From Symbiodinium natans (Eukaryota; Sar; Dinophyceae; Suessiales; Symbiodiniaceae), in the NCBI GenBank assembly GCA_905221605.1, contig CAJNDS010000536.1, forward strand, positions 54,035 through 118,034: a DNA stretch of 64,000 nucleotides. The letters are read 5' to 3'. The notes under the pieces were generated by a model. The model worked only from the letters and a program-made list of their open reading frames with translations. It was not told where the DNA came from and searched no databases. Both the position numbers and the translations under genes were made by a program. Below, piece by piece: positions 32,501 through 44,400 of the stretch. Every line of letters begins with the position of its first letter. The stretch's first letter is position 1.

Positions 32501-34013
32501 TTAGCTGGTGCGCTTTGGGGGCATGCTAATACAGCGGGGATGAACTCGAACTTGATGTCGGACGTTTTGAAACATTCTGAGTCCTAACCGGCGCCCTGGC
32601 ACAACCGATTAAGCGAGAAAAAAACATAACATTCTGACTTTGTTCGACGACATGGCTCGCCCGTGCACTTTAAGTGACAACTATTCTGGCGCGGCTCGGC
32701 CCCTGGAAACCTTGGTCTGAGCCAGGTATAGTCGGCCGCCGTGCGCAACGTCTCCACCAGCTAACACGCCGCACGATAGTTCAGAGATCCTGAGAGCCTT
32801 CCGTCCAGTCCACGCAGCGCCGTTTTTACACCACACGCACCAGACAATATACCTGAGAGAGCCTTTTGTGTCCCCATCCACGCAGCCACCCGATGGTCTG
32901 AGACATTCCGAGACTGCCTCTCTTGGTCGCTATACGGACTTCAAGCGCCGCGCGCCTGGAGCTCCAGGATGAACACATCGTCCAGTTCTCCTCGGGGAAC
33001 TGGACTTTTTTTTTCTGCCGAGACGGGGGGCGCGCCCCATGCTTCTTTTTTTGAAAGGGACATATGACATGCAGACCGGAAGGCTGAGGCCCACGCGTGG
33101 ACCGCCGCCTCGCAAGACGCGCAGCTTATATCAGGCATAAATGAGGCTTCGAGGAGTCTCACCCTCGAAGCTTCGGGAGGCCAAAAGAGCGGGGCAGTTT
33201 CCCGGTCTGAGCCTCCGAAGACCACCATCTGCCGACCCTTGGGGTCGAAGATGGCGGAATGAAGATACCTTTCTCGAGGGAGCTCGCCTTCGCGCCGCAG
33301 CTCCCTCCAACCGTGGTCCTCGCAGGCAACTGGGGCGCAGCTTCCCCAAAATGCACCTCACCCCAGTGTTCTCCGCCGCGCGCCTCCAAAGCGAAGGCCC
33401 AGGCGTCGTCGCCTCGGCGCGCCCCCAAAAAGGCTCGATTTACCCTTTCATCTCAGGGCCCCCGCTATATCCTCTTCCAGCGACGTAGCCCCCGAAGACG
33501 ACCATCGCCCGGGCCGTGGGGTCCAGGATCGTGGAGTGCCCGTGCCGCGCTTTTGGCCGAGGCCCGGCCGTGCCCAGCTCCTCCCACTCCTTGGCCTGGC
33601 TCTCGCTTCCTTCATTCTTTTAAGGGTAATTTTGTGGGGCTCCTCATTTCCTTGTATGCACACAACGCAGGGGCCGGGGAGCAGAGCAGAGAAGCGGAGC
33701 CCTTCGGGGGGCCCTTCAAACGCCAAACGCCTCGAGGCCGAAGGCCCAGACGTCGTTCAGGAAGTCGCTGCCAAGTTCTCGGAACGAGAAAAGAGAGGTT
33801 GCAGGAGGACGAACAGACGAACAACAAGGGTGGGAAAACAAAAAAGGCGGCGGAAAAGGAGGAGAGAGGACGAGGAGGCTGTGAAACGGGGCTTTGGCCT
33901 CTGCCGCCAAAGACGAGGAGTCGCCGCGAGGCCGCGTCGACGACGGCGCTGTGGCCACGCCGCTTCGCCGGCCGCGGCGCGCCCTCCGCGGGATCGAAGA
34001 GCTGCCAGCGAGC
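26529..34013 (-). CDS. kelch-repeat protein, copy 2 (at least six kelch repeats)
   Basis: This is the duplicate of the kelch gene at 1-2,749. Exons: 34013-33905, 33778-33731, 33595-33490, 33412-33384, 33318-33213, 32990-32956, 32015-31910, 31365-31313, 31238-31142, 31026-30989, about 26763-26658, and 26572-26529. The last four complete the part that copy 1 loses at the window edge: AKRWEEIQ...LLVFGG with LGDLWMFDLE, then ARRWELLPP...WLLFGG with VGDLWALDLFE. All repeats share the two-exon design and intron phases of copy 1. Donors are GC except GT after 31142 and an unclear site after 26658. A 4.2-kb intron (26,764-30,988) separates the last two repeats; its joining rests only on matching phase and motif, so a gene boundary there is possible. 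Exon reading frames are intact, and a single-base length difference from copy 1 near 33,335 falls in intron sequence. Confidence 0.8.
27592..28343. repeat. short direct repeats inside the long kelch intron
   Basis: GCACACTGGACGCTGAACAT (from about 27,594) recurs as GCGCACTGGACGCTTAACAT (from about 28,315), followed in both by GATGTTTA. Between them, GGGCCCTGTGCATTT at about 28,158 recurs at about 28,245, each followed after a similar spacing by GGAAAATGCATGG. Plain TTTAGGG repeats occur at about 27,975-27,990. No coding potential is visible. Confidence 0.8.
28836..30600 (+). repeat. dispersed motif family CCCTCAGC-N5-GCGAGGCCGA
   Basis: A compound motif recurs at about 28,838, 28,969, 29,239, 29,924, 30,541 and 30,571: CCCTCAGC or a variant, a 3-6 base gap, then GCGAGGCCGA or a variant. 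A second short family, TTCTCGC(G/T)CTTACTAACC-like, recurs near 29,042, 29,100 and 29,184. The copies share orientation but not spacing, and the sequence between them does not align. The stretch lies in the 4.2-kb kelch intron, or in an intergenic region if the gene ends before it. Confidence 0.6.
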
Positions 34014-36118
34014 CTCCCCCCGTGCTTTCGATTGGGCGCTGGCTGCACAGAGAGAGAGATGTAGAAAACACACTTCCCAGCCTGGCCTCCATCACAAAGA
34101 TTCCCGGGCCTCTGCACTTTCAGTCACGGGAGCTTCCGGCGCGTCTCGGGCCTCGGGGGGTAGCGGCCGCTGGCAACTTTTCGTGCTGATGGGGAGGCCG
34201 GGCAGTGGTTGCAATGCAACGGCGCGGTTTACCACGATTCCCATTGCTAAAAGCCGTTCTCTGCAGCAGCGCGCTGTGCATCACTGCACACTTCGCTTCA
34301 AGTCCGATCTGTGGCTCCACACTGCGCTTGCGACGCGGCATCCATCTGCATGACCGCCCAGCTTTCGCTAGCCGAAAGAACCCTTGAACCAAGTCCCACG
34401 GCGAATCTCACGGCGATGGGTTCCACAAGGTTCGAATATACGGCTGGAGGTCGGCCCAAACTGCACCGATAAGACATCCTACCGCAAGGCCATTCTCAAA
34501 AAGCGCCTGGTTTCCCGAATCCAAAGATAGGAGAGCTTCTCCGACAAGCACAGAAACGAACAAGGACACGACACTGCAAAATCTGCTCTCTTTCTGGAGT
34601 CCTGGACGTCTGCAGCTCTTGTGTTTCCTTCACTTGCGGAAGTGTGTCTGTTGAAAGCCTGCATTGCAAGTGGCACCGACTTCAATTGGCTCTCGTTCTT
34701 TCTGTTTCTCTGTCGGCAACTTTGAAAGTGTGCCAACAAGCCAGGAACAAGACATGAGCTCAGCAAGAATGTCCAAGAGCATCGATATACGATGACCATA
34801 CTTTCCACAATGAGACACTCCATGGCACAGACCCTTCTTTTGCTCGCAGTTTGCCTCTGCTAGTCAGAGGAGTGGTGGCACAGCCCAGAGACAGGTCCAC
34901 ATAAAGTATACCATTGCCTGTACACTGTGTAATGTACCGACACGCGGTATGACCACAACATAGCGAAGTCCATACTAGTAGTACGCATGCTACAAATACA
35001 TGCTTGCGTATAGCTCTCTTGGCCTTTCCGATGTCGCAAATGCAAGGGCGCCGTCCGGGCGCAGTCACCTGTGCCATCATGGTTTTCGCATCCGATCCAC
35101 AGTGCAGGGAGTTCAACGTGCAAGGTGTCTATAGTCCATGAGCCAGATAATTACTTTATATAGACCACAGAAAGTAGGAGAGTTACAGGACAGAGTTTTT
35201 GTATATCACGCTCAGGTCTCAACATTGTTGTTGAAGAGATGTGCAGGATTTTGGTCTTTGGTCTCCGTGCCGGCATGCATTTTGTGGTGGTTCTGTCCTT
35301 CTCACACGGACGGGCCGCTAGTACACAAAAAGCAGCGACACAAAGCTCGAGCCCTCTCACGGATGAATGAAGCCCTGCCGATACACCTGGGCCCTGGGCA
35401 GTGTAGAGCAAAAAAACAAAGAGCAACACAGCAAACCATTGCGCTTCGGCTTTGGTTCCCTTCCACCAGCATGGAAAACATAAACAGCACCCAGGAAGGC
35501 GAACCGCCACACAGCGAAGGTGGAAGAGTATGGAGCAGAATAGTGGAGGCTCGCTGGGCGGCCTCGGGTCGGCCCTGGAAACCTGTGCATAGGGCCCCAG
35601 GGAGCAAAACTAAACCCAAACGAAGCAACAAAACCTAATATCAGAATTCTGATGGCTCTGGCATACGATTCACACAGAATGGGAACGGTGGGAAACTGAA
35701 AGTTCTAACTATCTTGCTCCAGCTGATGGCCCCATGGAATTTTTGCAGTGCATGGACAACCAAGTCAGAGACCGAAAGCAGACTTACTCATGTGCTCCTG
35801 TCAAGCAGCATGAGCATCAGCAGGGTCCGCTCCCCTGCTGCCGACCCTCCCAAAACATGCACAGAAGAGGGTGCCATGCATCTCTGGGAAATCAGAGTTT
35901 TTGGAGCGTTTGGGTATGCAACCTGGGCTCGGGTAAGAGACTGGTGGCCTTCACCTGGAATCAGGGGGCCTTCCAGAAAGCCCCATCAAAATCGCAAAGT
36001 TCTGGAATTCCGGCAGCGACATCAGCTACACAAGTAAATGAGTCCTACAGCCTCCAACCGCGCATGCACTTGGAGGCCTTCGACTGCCTCGAAATTGACG
36101 ACCGACATTTGGCGTGCT
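34014..36118. other. gene-poor block upstream of kelch copy 2
   Basis: It is colinear with 2,750-4,740 of copy 1. No further kelch exon was found. Frame lengths differ between the copies except for the 118-codon frame at 34,760-35,116, so most open frames here are chance. Confidence 0.6.
34760..35116 (-). CDS. hypothetical 118-aa frame, partner of 3,505-3,861
   Basis: Same length and almost the same protein as the frame in copy 1, with about seven substitutions, several of them conservative (I/L, V/L). Nothing else supports coding. Confidence 0.2.
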   Translation of the reverse strand: MNSLHCGSDAKTMMAQVTAPGRRPCICDIGKAKRAIRKHVFVACVLLVWTSLCCGHTACRYITQCTGNGILYVDLSLGCATTPLTSRGKLRAKEGSVPWSVSLWKVWSSYIDALGHSC

Positions 36119-37150
36119 GCACAATGTGGTGTCGGAGTGTTTCTTGGCGCTCGTAATTGCCCCTGACTGTATTCTCAGAAGTGCTGCTGACCTTGGTATG
36201 TGACCTTTTTCGCTCGCCAAGAGCCAAGCTCGGACCAAAAGCTGCAAGCCCCCAAAACCCGACTCAACATGCATCAGGCAGCATCCAGGCACTCCCCTAC
36301 AACGCTCGCATTGCTCGACGCTAGTTCTGCAACTCTTCAGCGTTAAAGCCCTTTCCTTGGAATTTGGAATGCAAGTAATGGCTGCAATGCTGAATGCCGA
36401 ACGGAAGCCCACAAAAAAAATCTTAGTTGGCTCTTGCCACAAATAGCCAATAGCGTCACGTCCAAATCGAACTCTGAACCTCCGTTGCAGGCTCGAATCC
36501 CGATCGCTCGGTGGCGCAGCAAGACGAAACCAAGGCGATGATGGTTTCGCTCCCTTTTTTGCTCTATCAAGTCCTCGCCGGCTCTGGAGAGCAGCTGCTG
36601 ATGAATGTCCTGCGCTGCATGTCAACAGTGTGCTGCACAATGCGGTGTCGGAGTGTTTCTTGGCGCTCTTCCCCTGACTCTGTATCCGAAGTGCTGCTCT
36701 CACCTTGCTATGTGACCGGTCTCGCTCGCTAAGAGCCAAGCTCGGACCAAAAGCTGCAAGCCCAAAAACCGACTCAACATGGCATCAGGCAGCATCTAGG
36801 CACTCACCTGCAACAGGCGATGGAAATCGTAAAGTTGCTTGACGCTAGTTACGCGCCGTCGACGAGCGTTCTGCAACTCTTCAGCATTAAAGCCCCCTTC
36901 TTGCAATTTCGGATGAAGGCAATGGCTGCAATATGCTGCAATGCTAAATGCAGTGCGGAAGCCCACCAAAAAGCTCTTAGTTGGCACGTCACGTCAAAAG
37001 CGAACTGTGAACCTCCGGCTTGATAGCAGAGTCTCACTCTCCTGTGCCTACAGGCTTACAGGCTCGAATCCCGGGTTTCGCTCCCGTTTTTGTTCTGTCA
37101 AGTCCTCGCCGGCTGTGGAGAGCAGCTGCTGATGGATGTCCTGTGCTACG
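36119..37150. repeat. 0.5-kb tandem duplication, unique to copy 2
   Basis: 36,119-36,635 and 36,636-37,150 are diverged tandem copies. Both begin with CACAATG(T/C)GGTGTCGGAGTG, and both contain AAGAGCCAAGCTCGGACCAA, TCTTAGTTGGC and CAAGTCCTCGCCGGCT in the same order. They differ by many substitutions and indels, so this duplication is older than the recent repeats nearby. It occupies the place of the minisatellite of copy 1. Confidence 0.85.
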
Positions 37151-38186
37151 TTTCTTCCCATCGGAGAAGGCATGGACACCGACGATGCATCAGGGCTGAG
37201 AACTTTGCCCGTGCATGGCATCAAATAGTATGGTGTAGCAGGAAAGATGACGAAAAAATGACGTTGCACAACCATGTAGCCCACAGAACCAACGTGCAGC
37301 CAGGCTTCAAACAACGTCCCGTTCCCCGGCAGGACATAATCGGCAGCTGCCTCAGACATCGTGCAAGACAGACTAGGGGATTCTCGACAACTAGTGCCTT
37401 AGACGAGCGCACGTGCCAAAGTCATGCACTGCGAGGCCTTGCCTGAGATCCTAGATCCTAGCATCTTCAAACACCAGTGCTTGGTCCTGCTTATTCCAAG
37501 GAAAAACGATCTTGCTCCAGAGGACGGATCTCCGCATGCTCGAAGTCAAGAAGCCACGGAACGCTGCGGGAGGGGGGTGCTGAAACAATCGCGCCAGGGT
37601 GAAGGTTCGGGAGGGCGATACCCCCCCCCTGAAGCCCCCCTTTAAAAAACCCTCTCCTTACAACTTGTACAGCCCAAACAAGCGCCCTTTTTTGCGCCCC
37701 TTCTGAAGGCCCGGCCCGCAGTCGACCAGGCCTCCGCAGAGCCTGAGAGGCGACGTGGCATTTCTGCGAGGGGGGGGCGCTTGCAGCCACCGCATTCTAA
37801 GGGTAGTTATACGGGCGCTTATAATATGAGGGCAAAGTCAGGGGTCCTTTTTAAGGGCCCATGCTAAGGGACCATGGAACTACCTACCCTGAGACGCACG
37901 TGCCGGGCAGTCGAAAAACCTGTAGCTACCTGGTGGGGCTTGCCTTCACAATGAGCGGAGACGAGGGCCCAAATGACTCTTCATTCCTCCTGCTGGGAAC
38001 ATGCTTTCTTCTTGGGCTTGGTCTGACAGGTTGGGCAGGACAGCTTGTGCCATCTCAGTGTCGCACGAGAGTACTGGATGGCTGGCGAGCTGTTGCAACA
38101 CCATGCCTGCCACAGTGAGCACTTGAGCACTTAAAGGTAACATCTCACGTATAACGTCCATGAGTATAACGTCCCTGATTGCGCCT
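37151..38186. other. copy-2-specific sequence without a recognisable gene
   Basis: About 1 kb has no homology to copy 1 and no domain-bearing frame. Homology with copy 1 resumes at about 38,187. Confidence 0.5.
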
Positions 38187-40315
38187 CGGTTCTGAGCCGT
38201 CATGATCAGCGGAAGGAGAGAAGGAGGACCCTGCACAGGGCAGCGGCATAGTGAACTTGCAGGGCGTAATTCGGCTCAAACATGTCTGCTATGAAGCCAT
38301 AAGGCATTGCGAGAAGAGGTGCCAAACCAGGTCTGCAACCAGACCTTGTAACGGCAATTTAAGCTTGAAGAGTAGTAAAGCTGCGCATAATCGTGCCTAC
38401 CGCACGGGCCCTGCAGTAGGAACCCTGAGTGAGGCGCGAACCCAACATCTTAGGGGCATTGGAGGCTCCAACTCAGGTATCAACTCTTGCACTGGACGGC
38501 GTTGCAGCCCGAACCCCCTCTCTATCTGGTGGGGCGTCCATCATCGCAGGCCAGCCTGTTCACCACCGCTCATGGCCTGCAGTTGCAGATAGCTTGTCGA
38601 ATCTATGGTGTCAGCTCCCTTTGAGACGTGATCCTCAGCCAAGGATAGATGGAGTCACGCGTCGCCCTGAAGCATGGAACAGGGCCCCTGTTGCAGTTCC
38701 CCCCGGATTCCCTGAAGCCACGGCGCTCCTGGGAGAAGTCGGACATCACCAGGGGCCTGTGGACCCTCCACCTCACGGGATCGCGGTGATGTTCGCGAAT
38801 AGGCTCTCTCCGTGCCTACGGATCGAGTCATTCAGTCTATGGGCCCAGCTGTGCGTAAGGGGTAAAAATGGTATAGCTAAAAATCATATAGCTTCCTCTC
38901 TTTGGGTTTGGGCCATGGATAACATGAAGCTTCCCGGGCTCCCGGGCAGAAATAGCCGCGCCGCCTGGGCAACGAAGATGATGGGATGAAGGGGGTCATC
39001 TCAACATCCCCCGAAGCCTCAAAACCTTTAGCTGGTATGGAATCAGCGCCCGCTCAAACCTTTGGGCCTTCCGAGTCAGGAAGGTGTTCCCGAACCAAAA
39101 AGCTTCAAGCATTTAGGACGCTCGACAGGCCATCGCGCCAGACGCCGCATCCCATGCAGCCCTGACAAAACCTAAGGGCCACAACCCCGATCACAGAGTG
39201 AAAGGTGTTCGACACCAGCGCTAAGGCACGAAGCTCTGAAGCATAGTTTCGAGAATCTGTGTGAGCCAACATTGTCCATTACGACTCCACGTCATCTTGT
39301 GGTTTCTACGCCCTACATCTTGCAGAGGTTACATTTTTCCCCTGCAGAAGCCACCCCCAGCCTCGCTGGCTTTGAGTGGCTCCAGGGAGTACCCCACCAC
39401 CTTCTTCCGAGAGGCTTGGATTTCGGCTGGGGGCTTTGAGTCCCCCAACAAAAAGGGGAACCGCCGTCTCCCCAACATCTCAACATATGCCGTGCCGAGT
39501 GCTTTGCCAACAGCAGGTCGGAGCTCATTGAGGACTGGTTGGTTGTCTGAGTTTTTCGCCCCGTTCTTCACTTCGAAAGTCCGGTCTCTGCGCCCTCAGC
39601 TGTGGAGCCTTGACCCCGAAACCTCCTCAAACCATCCTCAAGAAATATATGCAGAGTCACGAAACACTTGAACTACTACTAACAACAAGAGATGAGCCCT
39701 CTAGACTATAGGCTGCAGCACCAAACCACATCCATCGGTTAAAAAAGGATGGCACACACGGCTGCCCGCGGCCTTGTGCGCCCCCAGCGCCCGAAAAGGC
39801 GCCTGGCCAAGGTTCACACTCTCACCCCACCTGGTCCTCTGCTCATTCAAGGCTTCTTGGGGGCTTAAGGATGTTTAGGGATGTTTAGGGACGTTTAGGG
39901 ACGTGATTCTTTCAGCCGTTGTTGCTTTGGGTTTTGGGGGCTGTGCCTGGTGCTCCGCGTGCCGAGTATTATCCCTTTCCGGGGCCGGGATTCTCGGGGC
40001 TTGGCTCGCTGGCACAGTGGCACCCTGCTCCATCTCGAGAGTTAGCCAAGCTTGGAGACAGCCATGCCGAGACTAAAGGCTTTTCGGCGACAAGAGCGGC
40101 GAGGACATGGAGCACAGGGCTCCATGTCATCTCCCACCCCTCGCGGAAGGGATTCCGGGACTCCCTTCTTTTGTTTAAGGGCTCGTGGGAGAAAGTGCCT
40201 GCGGCAGGAGCGGTTGGAGATTGTTGGAATCGCCTTGTTTGTAAATTAATCACCTGCAAAGTTAGCTAAGCATTGTCTTGTCTGCGTCTTTAAGGCGCAA
40301 AGGCTTTACCGAGGG

Positions 40316-40861
40316 GTGTAGTTAATTTTGCGGGCCAAATGGACCCCCTAAACTAGGACCCCCAGGCCCCCTTTCCTGGCACGACCTCGATGCTCAGATT
40401 CGGTTGCTGAAAAGCAAAAAGAGGTGCGTTCCAGTGGCTTTCAAACATCTTTGAAGATGATGAAAAAAGCAGCTTGAAACAATGGCCAAGGAATCCGGCA
40501 AATCTTCCAACGCTCCATCGTTTAGAAGTGCTTTGAACAATGGTCAGGCAGCGTGTCTTCTCCGTGAAAAGCTCCTCTTGACCTCCCAAGTCCGCGATTT
40601 TAAATTGCTTGAAACAAGCGTTTTTGAAAGCCTCTGACAGTGCCGTTTGGACAGAAATCAACTGCAGGACGAGACGAGTTCAACTGTACTGCTGAGACGT
40701 CCATGTTGCGCGCGACGCCCAAACCGAACCGTTTTGAAAAGGCAAAGTGTCTTTCCACAATGTGAATAAGTGCGAGCGAAGCGAGCGAAACACCGGAGTG
40801 CATCTAACATGTGTTTTGTTGTCAGAGCTTGTTTTTGATGGTTTTACATTTTGATCGTCTG
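40316..40861. repeat. 2-kb tandem unit 1, left part (split by the copia insertion)
   Basis: It begins with GTGTAGTTAATTTTGCGGGC, the same start as units 2, 4 and 5 at 53,131, 57,312 and 59,505 (unit 3 differs by a base or two). It stops inside the unit, at TTTTGATCGTCTG, where the copia element is inserted; the unit resumes at 51,719. Confidence 0.95.
40857..40861. other. target-site duplication GTCTG (left copy)
   Basis: The five bases GTCTG directly before the left LTR are repeated directly after the right LTR. In unit 2 of the tandem array the uninterrupted site reads ATCGTCTGACTTT, which confirms the pre-insertion sequence. Confidence 0.96.
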
Positions 40862-41436
40862 TGTGAAAAGCAGAGCTTTAGCGCAGACTGCTTTTTCCGT
40901 TCGCACTTGAGCCAAACACGTCAGTGTTCAGCTGCACTGTCTTCAGTCAGCAAAGGTGCTCTCTCCAAGAGCAAAGGCTTCAAGTCTTCAAACGACATCT
41001 CAACTTTGTTTAGACAAAGGAGAATGCAAAAGTAACATGCAAAACATCTTGGTTACTGCTTCAGGACTTCAGGTCTGTTGCAAAACATACAGCATGCTCT
41101 CAGAATGCCTCAGTCGAGTGTCAAACGGTCACGACACGGTACGAACGACGGGGCAAGGCACACGGAGTGAGTAACGGCCAAAGTCTGTTCCTCAGAGCTT
41201 TGCTTCAGCACTTCCAGATGACTCTCAGGTCAACTCCCGAGAGCTAAAAGCCTCTCTGTGCTTCCCAAAACTCATCCTCGGACTTGCAAACCAAAACATG
41301 TCAAGTCAAAGCACCTTCATGTCATGCAAACATGCTCATGCCAAAACAAAACATGTTCTTGCCATGTCACAGCACTCATGTCCTACACATGTACCTGCAA
41401 GCAACTAGGCAAACAAAGAAATGTCATATTTTCACA
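40862..41436 (-). repeat. copia 3' LTR (575 bp)
   Basis: It matches 51,182-51,713 over its whole length, with scattered substitutions and about 40 bp extra near its left end (around 40,930-40,970). The ends form a perfect 8-bp inverted repeat, TGTGAAAA/TTTTCACA. The LTR divergence indicates an insertion that is not brand new. Confidence 0.96.
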
Positions 41437-41443
41437 CCCCCTC
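41437..41443 (-). other. polypurine tract (GAGGGGG on the element strand)
   Basis: The purine run GAGGGGG abuts the 3' LTR, the expected place for the plus-strand DNA primer of an LTR element. Confidence 0.8.
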
Positions 41444-41458
41444 ATGCCTATTGCGCGG

Positions 41459-44400
41459 TCAGTCCTTCTTTCGTCTTTCGAGACTTCTCCTGGCTTCTTT
41501 CACCAGGAAGCGGCCTAAGCCCTGCGGATAGACACCTGTCGCTGCTATGCTAGTAGCACTCGCATGCTCGTGGTTGCCTGGGCAAACACAAGAGGATAAA
41601 GTCCAGATAAAACTCGAATCCGAACTGACGAACCACCAATGCTTCAGGATACGGTTGCCAGCTTCCTCGAAACAGCACCGGTCTACCAAACACTCGTGCT
41701 CGAGTCCCAGTCTTTTCGCTGTTGACTTGTAGACTGTTTCTCCCCAAAGGCCAGACCCTTTAGGCCATTCGTGGGAGAGGAGGAGCCTCTCGTGGCCAGC
41801 ATAGTCCTGGAAAACTGCTCGTATGCGTCTCCAGGACTTCTTGTGTACCTCCAGACTAGCTCTCCATCTCGCCCGGTTCTTCACGTCCTTTGAGAAACGC
41901 AGGTGCCTAAGGCCACTACCTGCGCTGCACGGCGTAGACAAATGTGCATACACGTAGATTCTTTCGTTAGAAGCCATCTTTTCCAGAATCCCTTTTAGCA
42001 ATAAAGAAGCCTCTCTACTCAGCAAGTCTAGCTTCTTGGTGATTCCAAAGTACGCGATGTCACGTTCCCGCTTACAAGCTTGGGCTATCGCGCTTTCCTC
42101 TTCGCAACAGAGTTCCAAGACAACCATGGTGGCCTCCCCAGAAGCAACTCTGTAGGCCTCGTCCTTCCACGAGCTCGGAATTGCGAGCACTTCGTCGCAG
42201 GTATTGGGCTCTTTAAAGGTAACCGAAACGCTAGAGCCTGAAGCTTTTTCTTCCCAGCCAACCGGCTCGGTGGTCAAGCCACAAGCCTCACACAAGCTTG
42301 CCAAACTGTCATTCGTGGGACTTTTCGTTAGAGCATCTGCGGGGTTGATGGCCCCCGGTATGTGCTCAATCGTGAACCTTCCACGATCCACAAGTTCCTG
42401 GAGAAATGCGGCTCTTAACTCTATATGGCGAACTTTCCTCAGCAATGTTCCCATTTTTGAGATACAAACTGCGCTTTCAGAGTCAGAGTAACCCTTCAAG
42501 AGATAGTAACCGGTCTCCCTGTCCTGCGGAATGCCTTCCAAGATGGTCTCTATCAAGAGGGCAATGTAGAGACCTTCCCTGGCTATCTCCGTCAGCGCCG
42601 CGAGCTCACTCTCAGCGCTGGACAGGGCTGTGGTTGATTGCTTTCTGCTAAAAGTCTTCAGACAGCAGTTTTCCCAAGTAATCACACCACCACTAACCGA
42701 ATTCAAACTCCAGCTTGCGTCTGTAAAGCAGGAAACCGCCTGAGGATCCGCATCATCTTCCAGGATCTCCCGAGTTGATGGAAACACCTGTACTCGGTGC
42801 GGAAGCCCTTTTATCCACTTAAGGACGTCTCTCATGCACGTTTCAGCAGCCTCGTCTGGCGCCGCCTGGTGCCGGCCCAAAAACCCGCAACAGAATTGCA
42901 GATCCGGTCGGGAGAGGGCTGCCCATGCAAGCCGACCAAGGGTTCTACGATAGTGTGCGGCCGGGCTAATCTTTTCAGTTTGCCCTTTTCGAACCAGGTC
43001 GGAGTATCGCTTTTCAAGCGACGGGAGTTTGGGGCTCGGTTTGGTTATATTGTACTCAGAGCAGCACGCGTCTAGATACTTGCTATCTAGCCCGAAATAG
43101 ACGCGCTTGTCTCCGGAACGTCGGAAGATTCTCCTACCTAGGAAGGAAACTTCCCCCGCACCATGTTCAGGAATCTCTCCAGTCAGTTTCAGCTTGTAGC
43201 GTTTCTGCAGTCCTTCGAAGACTCTCTTCCCTTCCGAGGGGTCCTCGGAGTAGATCAGCAAATCGTCTACATAGAACAGTACCAACGTCAGACCCTTCGA
43301 CGTCTTCCTTCGGTATATCGTAGGGTCCAGGCTTGGACTGAATCCGCTCTTCTCCAAGTACGAACTCAGTTCCTTATACCAAGAAAGCGGTGCCGATCTC
43401 AATCCGTTCATCGCTTTATGAAGACGAAGATACACCTTCTTGTTTCCTGCCTTTTGGGGAACAGAAGAGTCCGCAATACTCACATTGTTTGGGAGCTCTA
43501 CGTACTCTGGCCTTGACACTGCAGCGTGCATGAAAGCCACGCTCACGTCACAGCTCAACACTGAGCCTTTCTTGCAAAGCAATGCCAAAAGAAGCCTTAA
43601 ACCCTCTAAACTCGTAGTCGGGCTGTAGATGCCTTCGGAAAGCGTCGTGCCTCCCATTGAAGCGTAATCTCTAACCACGAGGCGGGAACGGTAAAGACCT
43701 TTACGTTTGATCGTGTTAACCCACCTGCTCGTGAGAACCCTCCGACCGCTCTCTCGCGCCGACTTACGGGCCTCAGCTTCAGAGATCACTTTCCCTACTC
43801 CAAAAGACTCGAGTTCCTCAAGCTCCAACTTCATCGAAGCATACAAAAGTTCAGGGTCTAACTGTTCACCTGAGGTCTCAGAAACGGCGTTTCGGGGTAC
43901 TTGGCACTTGATCTTACTTCCTCCGAATTTGAGAGTAAACGAATCAGCTACTTCTTTAGACGTGGCCAGAATGTCCGGTCCTTTGAACAAAGACTCTAAC
44001 AGATGGTTAGTTAGCCAGTCAATTTCCATGTCCTCTAGGTCATCCGGCTGCATTTCCGGTGACCCAAGTCCGCCTTCCCCCTCATCATCTGTGGGTTCCA
44101 CGTAAGACGGAACATCATTCAGAGGATCAGGATCATCTGGTACCATCTCTTCATCTTCGTTTTCAAACCCTGGGTCAGGGTCTTCTGACTTCACCGGATC
44201 AGGTGGTGGCTCAAACATGATGGGCCTTTCAGGATCCGCTGGGTCTAGAACCAGAGGCTGTGAAGTAGACAGAGCGTGTATGGCCCCTACGTCGTAGACA
44301 GGCTCACCTTTCGCTCCTTCTAAGGCCCTACAGACAGGAAAGATATCGATCTCAGTCTGACCCACTGGAACAGCAAAGACACCGCCCCCTCTAGGCTCTT

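Larger units (their letters stand above)
31214..40255. repeat. segmental duplication, copy 2
   Basis: This is the partner of 1-10,775 (see that entry for the colinear blocks). The block between about 36,250 and 38,186 is not shared; it stands where copy 1 has the minisatellite. Homology ends at about 40,255, some 60 bp before the first unit of the 2-kb tandem array, so the array and the duplication breakpoint are nearly adjacent. Confidence 0.93.

Noticed and set aside
36477-37090. GGCTCGAATCCCG words resembling a tRNA T-loop
   Set aside because: The bases on either side do not form the T-stem, and no acceptor or anticodon arm can be drawn at either site.
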